A DNA stretch of 64,000 bases from NCBI GenBank assembly GCA_963781705.1, contig CAWAGP010000001.1, positions 372,001 through 436,000 on the forward strand, written 5' to 3'. The DNA is from JALYGJ01 sp963781705. GTDB lineage: Bacteria; Chloroflexota; Limnocylindria; Limnocylindrales; CSP1-4. The notes under the pieces are model-generated. The model was not told the origin of the DNA. It saw only the letters and a list, made by a program, of their open reading frames with translations, and searched no databases. Position numbers and translations under genes: made by a program. Positions within the stretch are counted from its first letter, which is position 1. The number at the start of each line of letters is the position of its first letter. This document shows, one piece after another, positions 9,512 to 18,475 of this stretch.

Positions 9512-10416
9512 ATGGAGCCGCTCTTTCCGTTGGACGTGCGCGAGTACGTGACCGAAGGCGATGACCGCATGCACTGGCACGATCACCTCGAGATCGCGCT
9601 GGTGCTCGACGGCCGCGGCACGTTCCAGTTCGGCCGCCGGGCGTTGACCGCCGAGCCGGGCGACATCTTCTTCATCGACAACTCGCAACCGCACGTCGCA
9701 CTCGCCGATCCGGGCACGCAACTGCGTCTGCTGCTGGCGCTGTTCCGGCCGGAATTGATTGCCGGTCCCGGCTGCCGCGAACTCGACCTGGGCTACCTGG
9801 CGCCCTTCCGCGCCGACGAGACAGCCGCATCGGCGCGCATCCGCGGCAACTCGCAGCTGGCGCGCCGGGTCGCCGCCGGGCTGCGCGAGCTCGAGCGCAT
9901 CGCGCTGCGCAACCAGCCGTGTGAGCGCTACCTGCTGGACGCCACGCTGCGGCGCGTGCTGGCGCTGGTCATCCGCGACCGGCGCGGCTATTCCGCGGAC
10001 GGGAACGCGGCGCTCGGTGGCCACCGGCGCCGACCGCCGTGAGCAGATCCGTCCCGTGCTCGAGTACGTCGACGGCCACGCGCGCGAGCACATCACGCTC
10101 GATGATGCGGCCGCGGTTGTCCACGTCAGCCCATCACGCATCCGGCACGTGTTCAAGGACGCGACCGGCATCTGCTTCAAGGAGTACGTCACTCACGTCC
10201 GGGTGGCGGAGGCGAAGCGCCTGCTGCTGTCCAGCGACCTGTCGGTCGCCCAGGTCGCCAGCGCCGTCAGCTACTCCAACCTGCACCAGTTCTACAAGGT
10301 CTTCCATCGGCTGTGCGCCATGTCACCGGCCGAGTACCGGCGCTACTACACGCCCGCCGCGGATCAGCCACCTGACGGCGTGGGTGGGCGCCGAGCCAGT
10401 GGAGGTGACGGTGTGA
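9512..10416 (+). CDS. AraC-family transcriptional regulator (two apparent frameshifts)
   Basis: The first frame (9512-10042) encodes a cupin-type effector domain with HWHDHLEI and PGDIFFIDNSQPH. The second encodes the tandem HTH domain (LDDAAAVVHVSPSRIRHVF, then the second helix-turn-helix ending MSPAEYRRYY). The last residues, ending in VEVTV, are in a third frame whose TGA at 10414-10416 overlaps the GTG of the next gene. The shifts fall near 10005-10030 and 10340-10390 and both are +1. With two bases removed the gene is 903 nt, or 300 aa, the normal AraC length. It probably controls the divergent flavoenzyme gene. Error in the sequence is more likely than true inactivation. Confidence 0.75.
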
Positions 10417-11337
10417 GCGGCAAGGTCATCAGCCACGAGCGATTTCGCGAGCACATCCGCGCGGAGTGGGAGACCGGCCCGCGGATCCGAATTCGCGAGG
10501 CACGCTACGAGGATTGGCGGGCGGCCGGCCGGATCTGCTACACCGCCTTCGCGACGCTCGCCGACGAGCACCGTTTCGAGCACGATTTCCCGACGGTCGA
10601 AGCGGCGTCCGACCCGATCCGCTGGATGATCCAGCACCCCGCCTTCTACGGCGTGGTCGCCGAGCAGGGTGACCGCGTGGTGGGCAGTTCGTTCCTCGAC
10701 CAGCGCGGCACGATCCTGGCCATCGGCCCGGTGAGCGTCGACCCGCGCGTGCAGAACCGGCGCGTGGGCCGGCTGTTGATGGAGGCGATGTTCGCGCGCG
10801 CCGCCGAGCTCGGCGCGCCGGGCGTGCGGCTGCTCCAACTCTCGTATCACAACCGGTCGCTGAGCCTGTACGCCAAGCTCGGCATGGAGGTGCGCGGTTC
10901 GTTCGCGGCGATGTTCGGTGACCCTATTCGGCTGGTGCTGCCGGGCTACATGGTGCGCGATGCGACGGCTGCCGACGAGATGGCCTGCAATTCGCTGTGC
11001 CTGCGCGTGCACGGCCACGACGCGCGCCGGCGAAGTCGCCGAGGCGATCGCCGACGGCAGCGCGCGGGTGGTCCAGCGGCTCGGCCGGATAACCGCGTAT
11101 ACGACGGGCATGAACTACTTCGCCCACTCGGTGGCCGAGACACGCGACGACCTGCTGGCACTCATCGGCGCGGCCGACGATTACGGCACGCCCGGCTTCC
11201 TGGTCCCGCTCGCCGACACCGAGCTGTTCCGTTGGTGCCTGGCGCACGGCCTGCGCGTCTTCTTCGTGCTCAACATGATGACCCTGGGGCTCTACGAGGA
11301 ACCGCGCGGCGCATACATGCCGTCAGTCGGCTACTGA
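10413..11337 (+). CDS. GNAT-family N-acetyltransferase, tandem-domain (one apparent frameshift)
   Basis: Starts at the GTG at 10413, supported by a strong SD (GGAGGT, 10401-10406) six bases upstream and by a GTGA overlap with the preceding regulator. The N-terminal GNAT domain shows the acetyl-CoA-binding motif VDPRVQNRRVGRLLMEA at about residues 109-125; a second, weaker domain starts near YMVRDATAADE. Around 11020-11030 the frame changes by +1 (from VHGHDA to AGEVAEAIADG) and then runs to 11337. Removing one base gives 307 aa. The substrate is unknown. Some relatives with two GNAT units modify antibiotics or small metabolites. Confidence 0.75.
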
Positions 11338-11584
11338 CGCACACCGCGCGACGGATTTACGATCAGTCGGGCACACGGCACGCCGATTCCGCGCCTGGCA
11401 AGTGATGTCAGACGCATTCGCCCCAGTGATGGCACAAACGGCGGCAGTTTCCGACGCGGCCGCGGAAAGCGGCGCCAAAACTGGCCGCGATCTGACGTTG
11501 AAGAGGGCGTTCGAGCGGAACCGCCGCTCACTTCCGACTGTGCAGCGGAATCCGCTCCTGATCGAGATCGCGCAAACGACCCGA

Positions 11585-12214
11585 TCAGGCTGGGGTGACC
11601 CAGTCGCCCTCGAGGTAGTGCTCGATGACCGGTACCAGCACGCGCCGGAGTTGCTCCCGGCTGGCGCCCGCCAGGGGCTCGATGCGGACCACGTAACGCA
11701 CGATCGCCAGCCCGACCAGTTGCGTCGCAATCATGCTGGCGCGCAGTTGCGGCTGGTCGCTACCGAAGCGACTGGCGATGGGCGTGAGCATGCGCTCGGT
11801 GATCAGCTCACGGATCAGTTCGGCCGCCTCCGGCTCGGTCACCGCCGCGCGCAACAGGCCGAGGAAGGCGTCACGCCGCGCGGCGTCCTCGAGTACGTCC
11901 AGGATGAGCGCCGCCGCGCGTGACGCCACGTCCGCGGAGCCGCCTTCGAAGACGCGCGCCATGACCTGCTCGGGCTGGATGGGCAACTCGACCGAGGCGA
12001 CGAACAGCTTCTGCTTCGAACCGAAGTAGTGCAGCACCAGGCGCGGGTCGACGCCCGCGCTGCGCGCGACGCTGCGTAGCGTCGTCGCCCGGTAGCCGCG
12101 CTCGCCGAATTGGTGGCGCGCCGCCGCGACGATTGCGGCGCGGTGGTCCGTGTCACCCACAGGCCGTCCGCGCCCGCGCCGGCCGGCCGTGGCAATTGCT
12201 TCTTGCGTTTTCAT
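11585..12214 (-). CDS. TetR-family transcriptional repressor
   Basis: A 209-aa protein with an N-terminal TetR HTH: ARHQFGERGYRATTLRSVA followed by VDPRLVLHYFGSKQKLF, at about residues 33-75. The helical C-terminus is the ligand domain. It is transcribed divergently from an MFS exporter 60 bp away, the classic arrangement of a drug-responsive repressor controlling its own gene and a pump. No SD is visible; a TATTCT box 7 nt upstream of the ATG suggests a leaderless mRNA. Confidence 0.92.
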   Translation of the reverse strand: MKTQEAIATAGRRGRGRPVGDTDHRAAIVAAARHQFGERGYRATTLRSVARSAGVDPRLVLHYFGSKQKLFVASVELPIQPEQVMARVFEGGSADVASRAAALILDVLEDAARRDAFLGLLRAAVTEPEAAELIRELITERMLTPIASRFGSDQPQLRASMIATQLVGLAIVRYVVRIEPLAGASREQLRRVLVPVIEHYLEGDWVTPA

Positions 12215-12221
12215 CAGATGG

Positions 12222-12227
12222 AGAATA
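12222..12227 (-). promoter_or_regulatory. Candidate -10 box of a leaderless tetR-type promoter
   Basis: TATTCT on the minus strand, separated by 7 nt from the regulator's ATG (12214). The spacing would place transcription start at or next to the initiation codon. The repressor operator is expected in this 60-bp divergent gap, but I could not define a convincing palindrome. Confidence 0.4.
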
Positions 12228-12274
12228 ACATTTCGCCCAATGAGGATTTAGCCGAGCTGCGAGAGGAGATCCCG

Positions 12275-13843
12275 ATGACCCACGAATCACATTCCGGGGA
12301 CGCCCCGACAGTCACCGGCCGGCGCACCGCGCTCGTGCTGGGCGTCGTCGGGCTGGCGCTGATGGCCGTCGTCTCGGCGGTGAGCGGACTCAACATCGCC
12401 CTGCCCAGCCTTGCCCGCGAAACCGGCGCCAGCCAGACCGAGCTGACCTGGATCGTCGACGCCTATACCGTCGTCTTCGCCGGCCTGCTGCTGTTCGCCG
12501 GCGCGCTGGGCGACCGTTATGGGCGGAAACTGCTGCTGATCGGTGGCCTGATCGTGTTCGGCACGTCGGCCGGCCTGGCGATGGTCATCTCCGACCCGAC
12601 CGTCCTCATCGTGCTGCGCGCCGGCATGGGCATCGGCGCCGCGGGCATCATGCCCACCACCCTGTCGGTCATCACCACGTCGTTCCCCGTCAACGAGCGG
12701 CCGCGCGCCATCGGCATCTGGGTCGGCATCGCCGGTGGTGGCGCCGTGCTCGGCCTGTTCGTCACCGGACTCCTGCTGGAGTGGTTCGCGTGGCAGTCGT
12801 TCTTCGGCCTCAACGTCGTGCTGGCGGCCCTGTCGCTGATCGGGGTCATCGCTTTCGTGCCCGCCTCGCGCGAGTCGAACGCGCCGCGCCTCGACTGGAT
12901 CGGCGCCGCCCTGTCGCTGATCGCCGTTTCATCGGCCGTCTTCGGCGTGATCGAGGGTCCCGAGCGTGGCTGGACCGACCCGCTGACCGTGCTCGGGCTG
13001 GTCGCCGGCATTACCGCCGGATTCGTCTTCGTCGCCTGGGAGTGGCGCGCGCGCCAGCCCATGCTCGACCCGCGCCTGTTCCGGCTGCGCGGCCTGGCCG
13101 CCGGGACATTGACCATCGCCGTCCAGTTCTTCGCCGCCTTCGGCTTCTTCTTCATCGTGCTGCAGTACCTGCAGTTCATCGTCGGCCACTCCCCGCTGGA
13201 GGCGGCCATCGCGATGCTGCCCCTGCCGTTTGTGCTGATCCCGGTCGCCCGTGCCGCGCCGCACGTCGCCGAGCGCGTCGGCTACCGCCGCGTCGCGCCG
13301 GTCGGGCTGCTGTCGATGGCGATCGGGTTCGGGCTGCTCAGCCAGCTGACGGCCGACACGCCGTACTGGTTCTTCGCCGTGGGCATCGTCTTCTTCGCCG
13401 CGGGCATGGGTCTCGCCGGAACGCCGGCCACGACCGCGATCACGTCCGCCCTGCCGGCGGCCAAGCAGGGCGTCGCGTCGGCACTCAACGATGTCTCGCG
13501 CGAGCTGGGCAGCGCTTTCGGCATCGCCATCCTGGGCAGCATCCTCAACCAGGCTTATCGCGACGGGATGGCCGGCGCGGTCGCCAACCTGCCGGCGCAG
13601 ATCGGCGAGCGCGTGCTCAACTCGATCGCCTTCGTCGGCTCACCCGAGATCGCCCAGCTCGGACCGTCGGGTCAGGCGCTCGTCGCCCACGCGCAGCAGG
13701 CGTTCGTCAACGGCGTCGGCAGTGCGGTCTTCGCCGGCAGCATCATCCTGTTCGTCGCCTCGCTGGCCGTGTTCGTGCTCGCCCCGGGCCGCCAACCGGT
13801 AGCCGAGCACGACACCCTGGTCACCGAGCCCGAACCGGCCTAG
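12275..13843 (+). CDS. MFS multidrug exporter, DHA2 (EmrB/QacA) type with 14 membrane segments
   Basis: A 522-aa polytopic transporter. It has the DHA2 motif in the first segments (LNIALPSLARETGAS, then WIVDAYTVVFAG) and the loop motif GALGDRYGRK. An earlier in-frame ATG exists at 12218, but the ATG at 12275 has a good SD (GAGGAG at 12263-12268) and gives a normal N-terminus. The cytoplasmic C-terminal tail is short. It probably exports amphipathic drugs or metabolites by proton antiport under control of the divergent TetR protein. Substrate unknown. Confidence 0.92.
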   Translation: MTHESHSGDAPTVTGRRTALVLGVVGLALMAVVSAVSGLNIALPSLARETGASQTELTWIVDAYTVVFAGLLLFAGALGDRYGRKLLLIGGLIVFGTSAGLAMVISDPTVLIVLRAGMGIGAAGIMPTTLSVITTSFPVNERPRAIGIWVGIAGGGAVLGLFVTGLLLEWFAWQSFFGLNVVLAALSLIGVIAFVPASRESNAPRLDWIGAALSLIAVSSAVFGVIEGPERGWTDPLTVLGLVAGITAGFVFVAWEWRARQPMLDPRLFRLRGLAAGTLTIAVQFFAAFGFFFIVLQYLQFIVGHSPLEAAIAMLPLPFVLIPVARAAPHVAERVGYRRVAPVGLLSMAIGFGLLSQLTADTPYWFFAVGIVFFAAGMGLAGTPATTAITSALPAAKQGVASALNDVSRELGSAFGIAILGSILNQAYRDGMAGAVANLPAQIGERVLNSIAFVGSPEIAQLGPSGQALVAHAQQAFVNGVGSAVFAGSIILFVASLAVFVLAPGRQPVAEHDTLVTEPEPA

Positions 13844-14225
13844 GCGCCCCGGAACCGGTCGAGCATCGCCGCCTGCCCGGCCCGGCTCGGCCTTCTCGCC
13901 AGTTGCTCGCCCGTCGCGCACTAACTCCTGGTGCCGGCGTCAATTTGGCCAGATGCTCGGCACCGCGCCACTAGCTGCGCCGACGCGGCGGTTGCCCGCT
14001 CAATTGCCGTCGACGCGAGCACTTGGCGAGATAGGTTGCGGCGGTTCTCACCTTGCGCTTGGCCGGCGCGCAAACGAGCTGTTGGGCGACCACCCGCGCG
14101 ACTCGACACGCATGGCACGCAGGCGACGATCGGCCTGCCGCTGATCGGATCGCCGGTTAGTGGTCGCCCAGCACGCGAATGACCAGAAGTGGGAGGGCGA
14201 AGTCCGGCCGAGCGGAATGCGTCCG
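13844..14225. other. 382-bp gap between convergent genes, no gene recognised
   Basis: The gap separates the MFS gene from the convergent creatininase-type gene. Several short frames on both strands are Arg-, Ala- and Cys-rich with no recognisable motif and no SD, so I do not call a gene. No clear terminator stem followed by T residues was found. Confidence 0.5.
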
Positions 14226-15023
14226 TCAGCGGTCAGGCATCGCCGCAAAGGTGCGCTCGATATCGTCGAGCAGGCGGACGGTCGCGTCGCTGACGACGCT
14301 TAGGTAGCGCTCGCCGAACTCGGCCGACGACTCGCGCGCATCGCCCCACGTGCCGGAGTGCGTGGCCCGGTAGACCGAGCCGGGAGCGGAGAAGAAGAAC
14401 GCGGTGTGCACCGCGGCGGGATTGGTCACGTCGGGAAAGGGCGGCATCTCCGCGTTGGCCGCTGACATGTCGACCAGCGCGGGATTGATGGCCATCACCG
14501 CCGACGTCTCGCCCTTGTTGGCGTGCAGGCCGTTGGCCGGATCGAAGAACTCGGCCGCCTCTTCCGGTTTCATCGCGTCCCAGTAGTTGATCGGGAAGGC
14601 GCGCACGCCGGCCGGCAGCCGGTCGCCGACCGCGGCACAGGCGTAGGCGATGGCGTAGGTGTTGTCGTAGTGACCATTCACGAAGACGATGCGCCGGAAG
14701 CCCATGCCGGCGAACTGGGTGCACAGGTCCTCGATCAGCGCGTTGAACGTGGACATGCGCAGGAAGACGACGCCGGTGAAGCCGGCGTGCGGATACGACA
14801 GGCCGTAGTTGACGGCCGGTGCGACGACGGCGCCGATGCGCGGCGCAACGCGGCGGGCGACCTCGGTCGGAATCAGCGCGTCGGTGGCCAGTGGCGCATG
14901 CGGGCCGTGCTGCTCGGTCGAGCCGACGGGCACGAGCACGGTCGAGTGCTCGGCGTGCTCGCGCAGGTACGCCTCGACCTCCGGGTTGGTCATCTCGCCC
15001 AGGAACACCGTCGCCGGTTTCAT
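14226..15023 (-). CDS. Creatininase-family amidohydrolase
   Basis: A 265-aa protein of the creatinine amidohydrolase / MftE / ArfB superfamily. Metal-site motifs are visible: GSTEQHGPHAPL with DAL nearby (about residues 34-50), the conserved NGHYDNT and the Glu in HANKGETSAVM. It lies last in a six-gene minus-strand operon; a strong SD (GGGAGGG) precedes the ATG, 16 nt after the FAH gene. It probably hydrolyses a cyclic amide or formamide bond in the pathway encoded upstream. The specific substrate is unknown. It is not mycofactocin MftE by context, since no mft genes are present. Confidence 0.88.
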   Translation of the reverse strand: MKPATVFLGEMTNPEVEAYLREHAEHSTVLVPVGSTEQHGPHAPLATDALIPTEVARRVAPRIGAVVAPAVNYGLSYPHAGFTGVVFLRMSTFNALIEDLCTQFAGMGFRRIVFVNGHYDNTYAIAYACAAVGDRLPAGVRAFPINYWDAMKPEEAAEFFDPANGLHANKGETSAVMAINPALVDMSAANAEMPPFPDVTNPAAVHTAFFFSAPGSVYRATHSGTWGDARESSAEFGERYLSVVSDATVRLLDDIERTFAAMPDR

Positions 15024-15039
15024 GTCGCCCTCCCTCTCG

Positions 15040-15844
15040 TCAGCCGACCGTGTTGGTCAGTTCGCCGATGCCTTCGATCCAGCAGCTCATCACGTCGCCC
15101 GCGGCCAGGTGCCGCCCCGCATCGGGTCCGCTGCGCGCGGGCGTGCCGGTAGCGATCAGGTCACCCGGCCGCAGTTCGACGTGGCGGCCCAGGTAGTCCA
15201 GCACCTCCGCAATCGAGAAGCGCATGGCGCTCGTCCGGCCATCCTGCACGGTCACGCCGTTGAGCGTGAAGCGCAGGCGCAGGTCACGTGGCTCGAGCTC
15301 GTCGGCCGTGACCACCCACGGCCCGACCGGGCAGAAACCGGGCAGCGACTTGCCCAGCAGCCACTGGTCGCCGTCGAGCCACGGGTCCTGCGAGGTCACG
15401 TCGTTGATGATCGTGTAGCCAAAGACCGAGCCGGCGGCAGCCGACGACCACGCCCAGCTCGCACTCCCCGTCGACGTTGGCCGTCAGCGCGCGATCCCAG
15501 GCGACGACCGATCGATGACCGGTCACCGACGAGGAGGCCTTGCCATAGACCAGCGGGCGGTCCGGGCCGGCGGCATCCGGTTGGGCAGGGTCACGGTAGT
15601 TGAGGCCGATGGTGTAGATGGCGCCCGGATCGGGCACGGCCGGCGCGAGCTCGAGCGAATCCAGGGCCAGGTACGCATCGGCAGCCTGGGCGTCGGCCCA
15701 GGCTGCCACGTCGCGCAGTGCCGGCGCGCCCGCGGCCGCGAGAGTGCGCACCGATCGAAACTGCGCCGGCAGGGGCAGGACGCCGGCGTCGCGTACGACG
15801 GCGAGCCTCGTCCGGCTGCGTTCCTGGAGCGTGGCGAGACGCAT
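15040..15844 (-). CDS. Fumarylacetoacetate hydrolase-family protein (frameshift and possible small deletion)
   Basis: The N-terminal frame (to about 15440) contains IGLNYRDPA and the metal-ligand segment VDGECELGVVVG. The C-terminal frame has GYTIINDVTSQD, GDLIATGTP and the family-typical end. The frames are offset by +1. The spacing between VVVG and GYTIIND is about eight residues shorter than usual in FAH proteins, so this site may be a deletion of about 26 bases instead of one inserted base. FAH enzymes cleave C-C bonds in acylpyruvates or decarboxylate/hydrate oxo-acids. Context in a CoA-transferase/hydratase operon suggests late catabolism of a ring or keto acid. Confidence 0.78.
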
Positions 15845-15847
15845 CGC

Positions 15848-16672
15848 TCAGGCGCGCGCGGCGGTATCGGCGAGCAGTGGCGCGACCGCCGCGCGCATCA
15901 CGCCGGCCATGCCGCCGATCCCCGTCCAGCGCTCGAACGCGATGGCCGCCTGGGCGATGAGCATCTCCGAACCGTTGGCCGCGCGCAGGCCGCGCGCGCG
16001 GGCACTTGCCAGCAGCGGCGTCTCGACGGGGACGTACACGCAGTCGAACACCGTCGCGTGGGCGGGCAAGGCCGCGACGTCGATGGTCGTGCCCGGATCG
16101 ACCATGCCCACGGTCGTGGCATTGACCGCCAGGTCGGCCGACTCGAGGGCTGCCCTGAACTCGGGCCCGTCGAGCGCGACGGCGGACTCCCCGCCAACCA
16201 ACGCCGGCAGTGTGCGGTTGCCCAGCGTCAGCGAGCCGACGCCCGCCTGCCGGCAGGCATGCACGATCGCCCGCGCCACTCCCCCGGCGCCGGCCACGAC
16301 CACTCTCTTGCCGGCAAGGCTGTCGCCGAGCGCCAGTTCGGCGCCGGCGCGGAAACCGGGCGCGTCGCTGTTGAAGCCGACCAGCCGGCCGTCCTTGGTG
16401 CGCACCACGTTGTTGACCGCGCCGATCGCTTGGGCGTCCGGCTCAACCTCGTCCACGAGTGACGCCACGAGCAACTTGTACGGGGCCGTGACGCCGAGGC
16501 CCAGCCAGCCCTCACCACGGGCTTCGGCAACCGCGCCTGGCACGTCCGCCTCGTCGAGCTCCATCAACTCGTAGCGGCCGTCGATACCGGCGGCGTCGAA
16601 GGCCGCGTTGTGCATGACGACCGAATGACGCCGCCGGAGTGGCTTGCCCAGCAGCGCCACCCGCAGGGTCAC
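15848..16672 (-). CDS. Shikimate dehydrogenase-like oxidoreductase (AroE family)
   Basis: A 274-aa protein with the catalytic Lys in GVTAPYK (family NVTxPxK), the catalytic Asp in GFNSDAPG (family NTDxxG), the nucleotide-binding GAGGVARA and an NRT motif for NADP. The first substrate loop reads KPLRRRHS, which differs from the usual SxS pattern of biosynthetic AroE. It starts at a GTG overlapping the stop of the LLM gene and sits in a catabolic operon with FAH and CoA-transferase genes. A role in quinate/shikimate-type or related polyol degradation therefore seems more likely than aromatic biosynthesis; this is inference. Confidence 0.83.
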   Translation of the reverse strand: MTLRVALLGKPLRRRHSVVMHNAAFDAAGIDGRYELMELDEADVPGAVAEARGEGWLGLGVTAPYKLLVASLVDEVEPDAQAIGAVNNVVRTKDGRLVGFNSDAPGFRAGAELALGDSLAGKRVVVAGAGGVARAIVHACRQAGVGSLTLGNRTLPALVGGESAVALDGPEFRAALESADLAVNATTVGMVDPGTTIDVAALPAHATVFDCVYVPVETPLLASARARGLRAANGSEMLIAQAAIAFERWTGIGGMAGVMRAAVAPLLADTAARA

Positions 16673-17685
16673 GCCGCCTGCACCACTGGGAACTTCACGT
16701 TGGCGATGATCTCGTCGATCCAGTGCTGCAGCTGGGCCGGGTCGGGCGTCATGGTGTGCAGCATGAAGTACTCGACGCCGGCGTCGACGCGCGCCTGGAG
16801 GGAGGCGACGATCTCGTCGGGCGTGCCGAACAGGTAGACCGTCTCGAGGTATTGCGGGCCGCGCTCGTTGCTCATCACCCGAAGGAAGGCCCGGTGCTGC
16901 TCCTCGCGCGCCCGCGCGGGGTCATTGGTGAGTACCAGGTGCACGAAGTTCTCATGGGCCACGACGCACTCGGCAGGGTCGCGGCCGTGATCCGTGTAAT
17001 AGGCCTGCAGCTCGCGCCAGTCGCGCTCGATCTCAGCGGGCGGACAGGTCGGCCGCGGGATCCAGCCGTCGGTGCGCATCACGCGCGCCTTGACCGATTC
17101 GGCGAACTTGGGCAGGTCGGGTGACTTGGGATCGGCCAGCTGCGAGCCGCCGCCGATCCAGATCGCCGGCCGCTGCGGCGAGATGGGCTCGATGAACACA
17201 TCGTCGACGGAGTAGAAGCGGCCGTGGTAGCTGACCGTCTCGCCCTCGAGCAGCGGAATCATGATGTCGAGCATCTCGTCGGTGCGCTTACCACGCTCCG
17301 ATTTCTGGACGCCGACCGCCACGTATTCGGCGTCGTTCCAGCCGACGCCGGCGCCCAGGATCACGCGGTTCTCGGACAGGAACTGGAGCGTGGCCAGCTC
17401 CTTGGCCAGCACCACCGGGTTGCGCAGCGGCATGATCAGGATCGAGGTGCCCAGGCGCACGCGGTTGGTCACTCCGGCGGCAACGGCCAGTGCCGACAGC
17501 GGCTCGAGGAAGGACACCGAGTAGAAGCGCTTGGCCGCCAGCAGGTGGTCGGTGATGAACAGCGAATCGAAGCCCAGGTCCTCAACGGTGCGCGCGAAGT
17601 CGCGGATGCCGCGCGCCCGGTCGGGCCCGTCGCCCTCCCAGATGTAGGACGGCAGGAAGACTCCGAACCGGCCGACGTCACCCAT
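16669..17685 (-). CDS. Luciferase-like (LLM class) flavin- or F420-dependent oxidoreductase
   Basis: A 338-aa TIM-barrel protein of the bacterial luciferase superfamily: GVFLPSYIWEGDG at the N-terminus, FITDHLL, LGTSILIMPLRNP, and GAGVGWNDAEY typical of the subgroup that uses FMNH2 or F420. The start ATG at 17685 follows an SD (AGGAGGGGG) that overlaps the end of the hydratase gene; the longer open frame upstream is shadow. The length matches family members. The reaction could be hydride transfer or monooxygenation. No F420 biosynthesis genes are in the window, so the cofactor is open. Confidence 0.88.
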   Translation of the reverse strand: MGDVGRFGVFLPSYIWEGDGPDRARGIRDFARTVEDLGFDSLFITDHLLAAKRFYSVSFLEPLSALAVAAGVTNRVRLGTSILIMPLRNPVVLAKELATLQFLSENRVILGAGVGWNDAEYVAVGVQKSERGKRTDEMLDIMIPLLEGETVSYHGRFYSVDDVFIEPISPQRPAIWIGGGSQLADPKSPDLPKFAESVKARVMRTDGWIPRPTCPPAEIERDWRELQAYYTDHGRDPAECVVAHENFVHLVLTNDPARAREEQHRAFLRVMSNERGPQYLETVYLFGTPDEIVASLQARVDAGVEYFMLHTMTPDPAQLQHWIDEIIANVKFPVVQAA

Positions 17686-17699
17686 TGAGCATCCCCCTC

Positions 17700-18475
17700 C
17701 TAGCGTCCCTGGTAGCGCGGCGGTCGTTTCTCGAAGAAGGCCCGGCCCCTTCCAACATGTCGTCGGTGGCGAAGATGCGCTCCGACGCCTCCACCTCGGC
17801 GGCCAGACCCTCATCCATTCCGACTTCGGCGGAAAGGTCGATCAGACGCTTGACCTCGCGCAGAGCCAGCGGCCCGAGCTTGCACATCTCGATCGCCATC
17901 TCATTCGCAGCCCCGAACGCATCGTCGACCGCGACCACACGCGAAACGAGACCGATTCGCTCGGCCTCGTGTGCGTCGAGGATGCGACCCGTCAGGGTCA
18001 TCTCCTTTGCTCGGGCAACGCCGACGACCCGCGGTAGCCGCTGTGTGCCGCCGGCACCCGGGGTGACGGCCAGGCGAGGCTCGGGCAGGCCGAGCTTCGC
18101 CTCCTCCGACGCGATCCTGATGTCGCACGCGAGCGCGAGCTCCAACCCACCGCCGAGTGCGTTGCCCTCGATCGCGGCGATGGTGGGCATCGGCAGCCTT
18201 GCCAGGCGCGCGAAGACTGACTCCTCGCGCTCGAAATGAGCGCGTCCCGCGGCGCCCCGTTGCGCTTCGAAGTCCTTCACGTCCGATCCCGCCGAGAACG
18301 CCCGTGCGCCGCTGCCGGTCACGACGACGACGCGGACGTCCCCCGGCGCGGCCGCCTCGAGCGTCGCCAACGCTGCGTCGAGTTCATTCAACAGTTGCTC
18401 GGTCACCAGGTTGAGGGGCGGGTTGTTCAGCTCCAGGTGGGCGACCACGCCGAGCTGGAGGTTGATCAGGCTCAT
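17700..18475 (-). CDS. Enoyl-CoA hydratase/isomerase (one apparent frameshift near the C-terminus)
   Basis: A crotonase-family protein. It has the oxyanion-hole segments FSAGSDVKDF and IEGNALGGGLELALACD, and GLPEPRLAVTPGAGGT containing a family Glu. Reading the annotated frame gives an atypical Arg-rich tail. Adding one base near 17745 gives the standard ending AFFEKRPPRYQGR and a TAG at 17700-17702, for 258 aa. This is the only deletion-type (-1) break in the window. It begins inside the stop of the CoA-transferase gene. It probably hydrates or isomerises an acyl-CoA made by that enzyme. Confidence 0.86.

Noticed and set aside
13844..14225. Short frames in the gap after the MFS gene
   Set aside because: No SD, no motif, competing frames on both strands, biased Arg/Ala composition.
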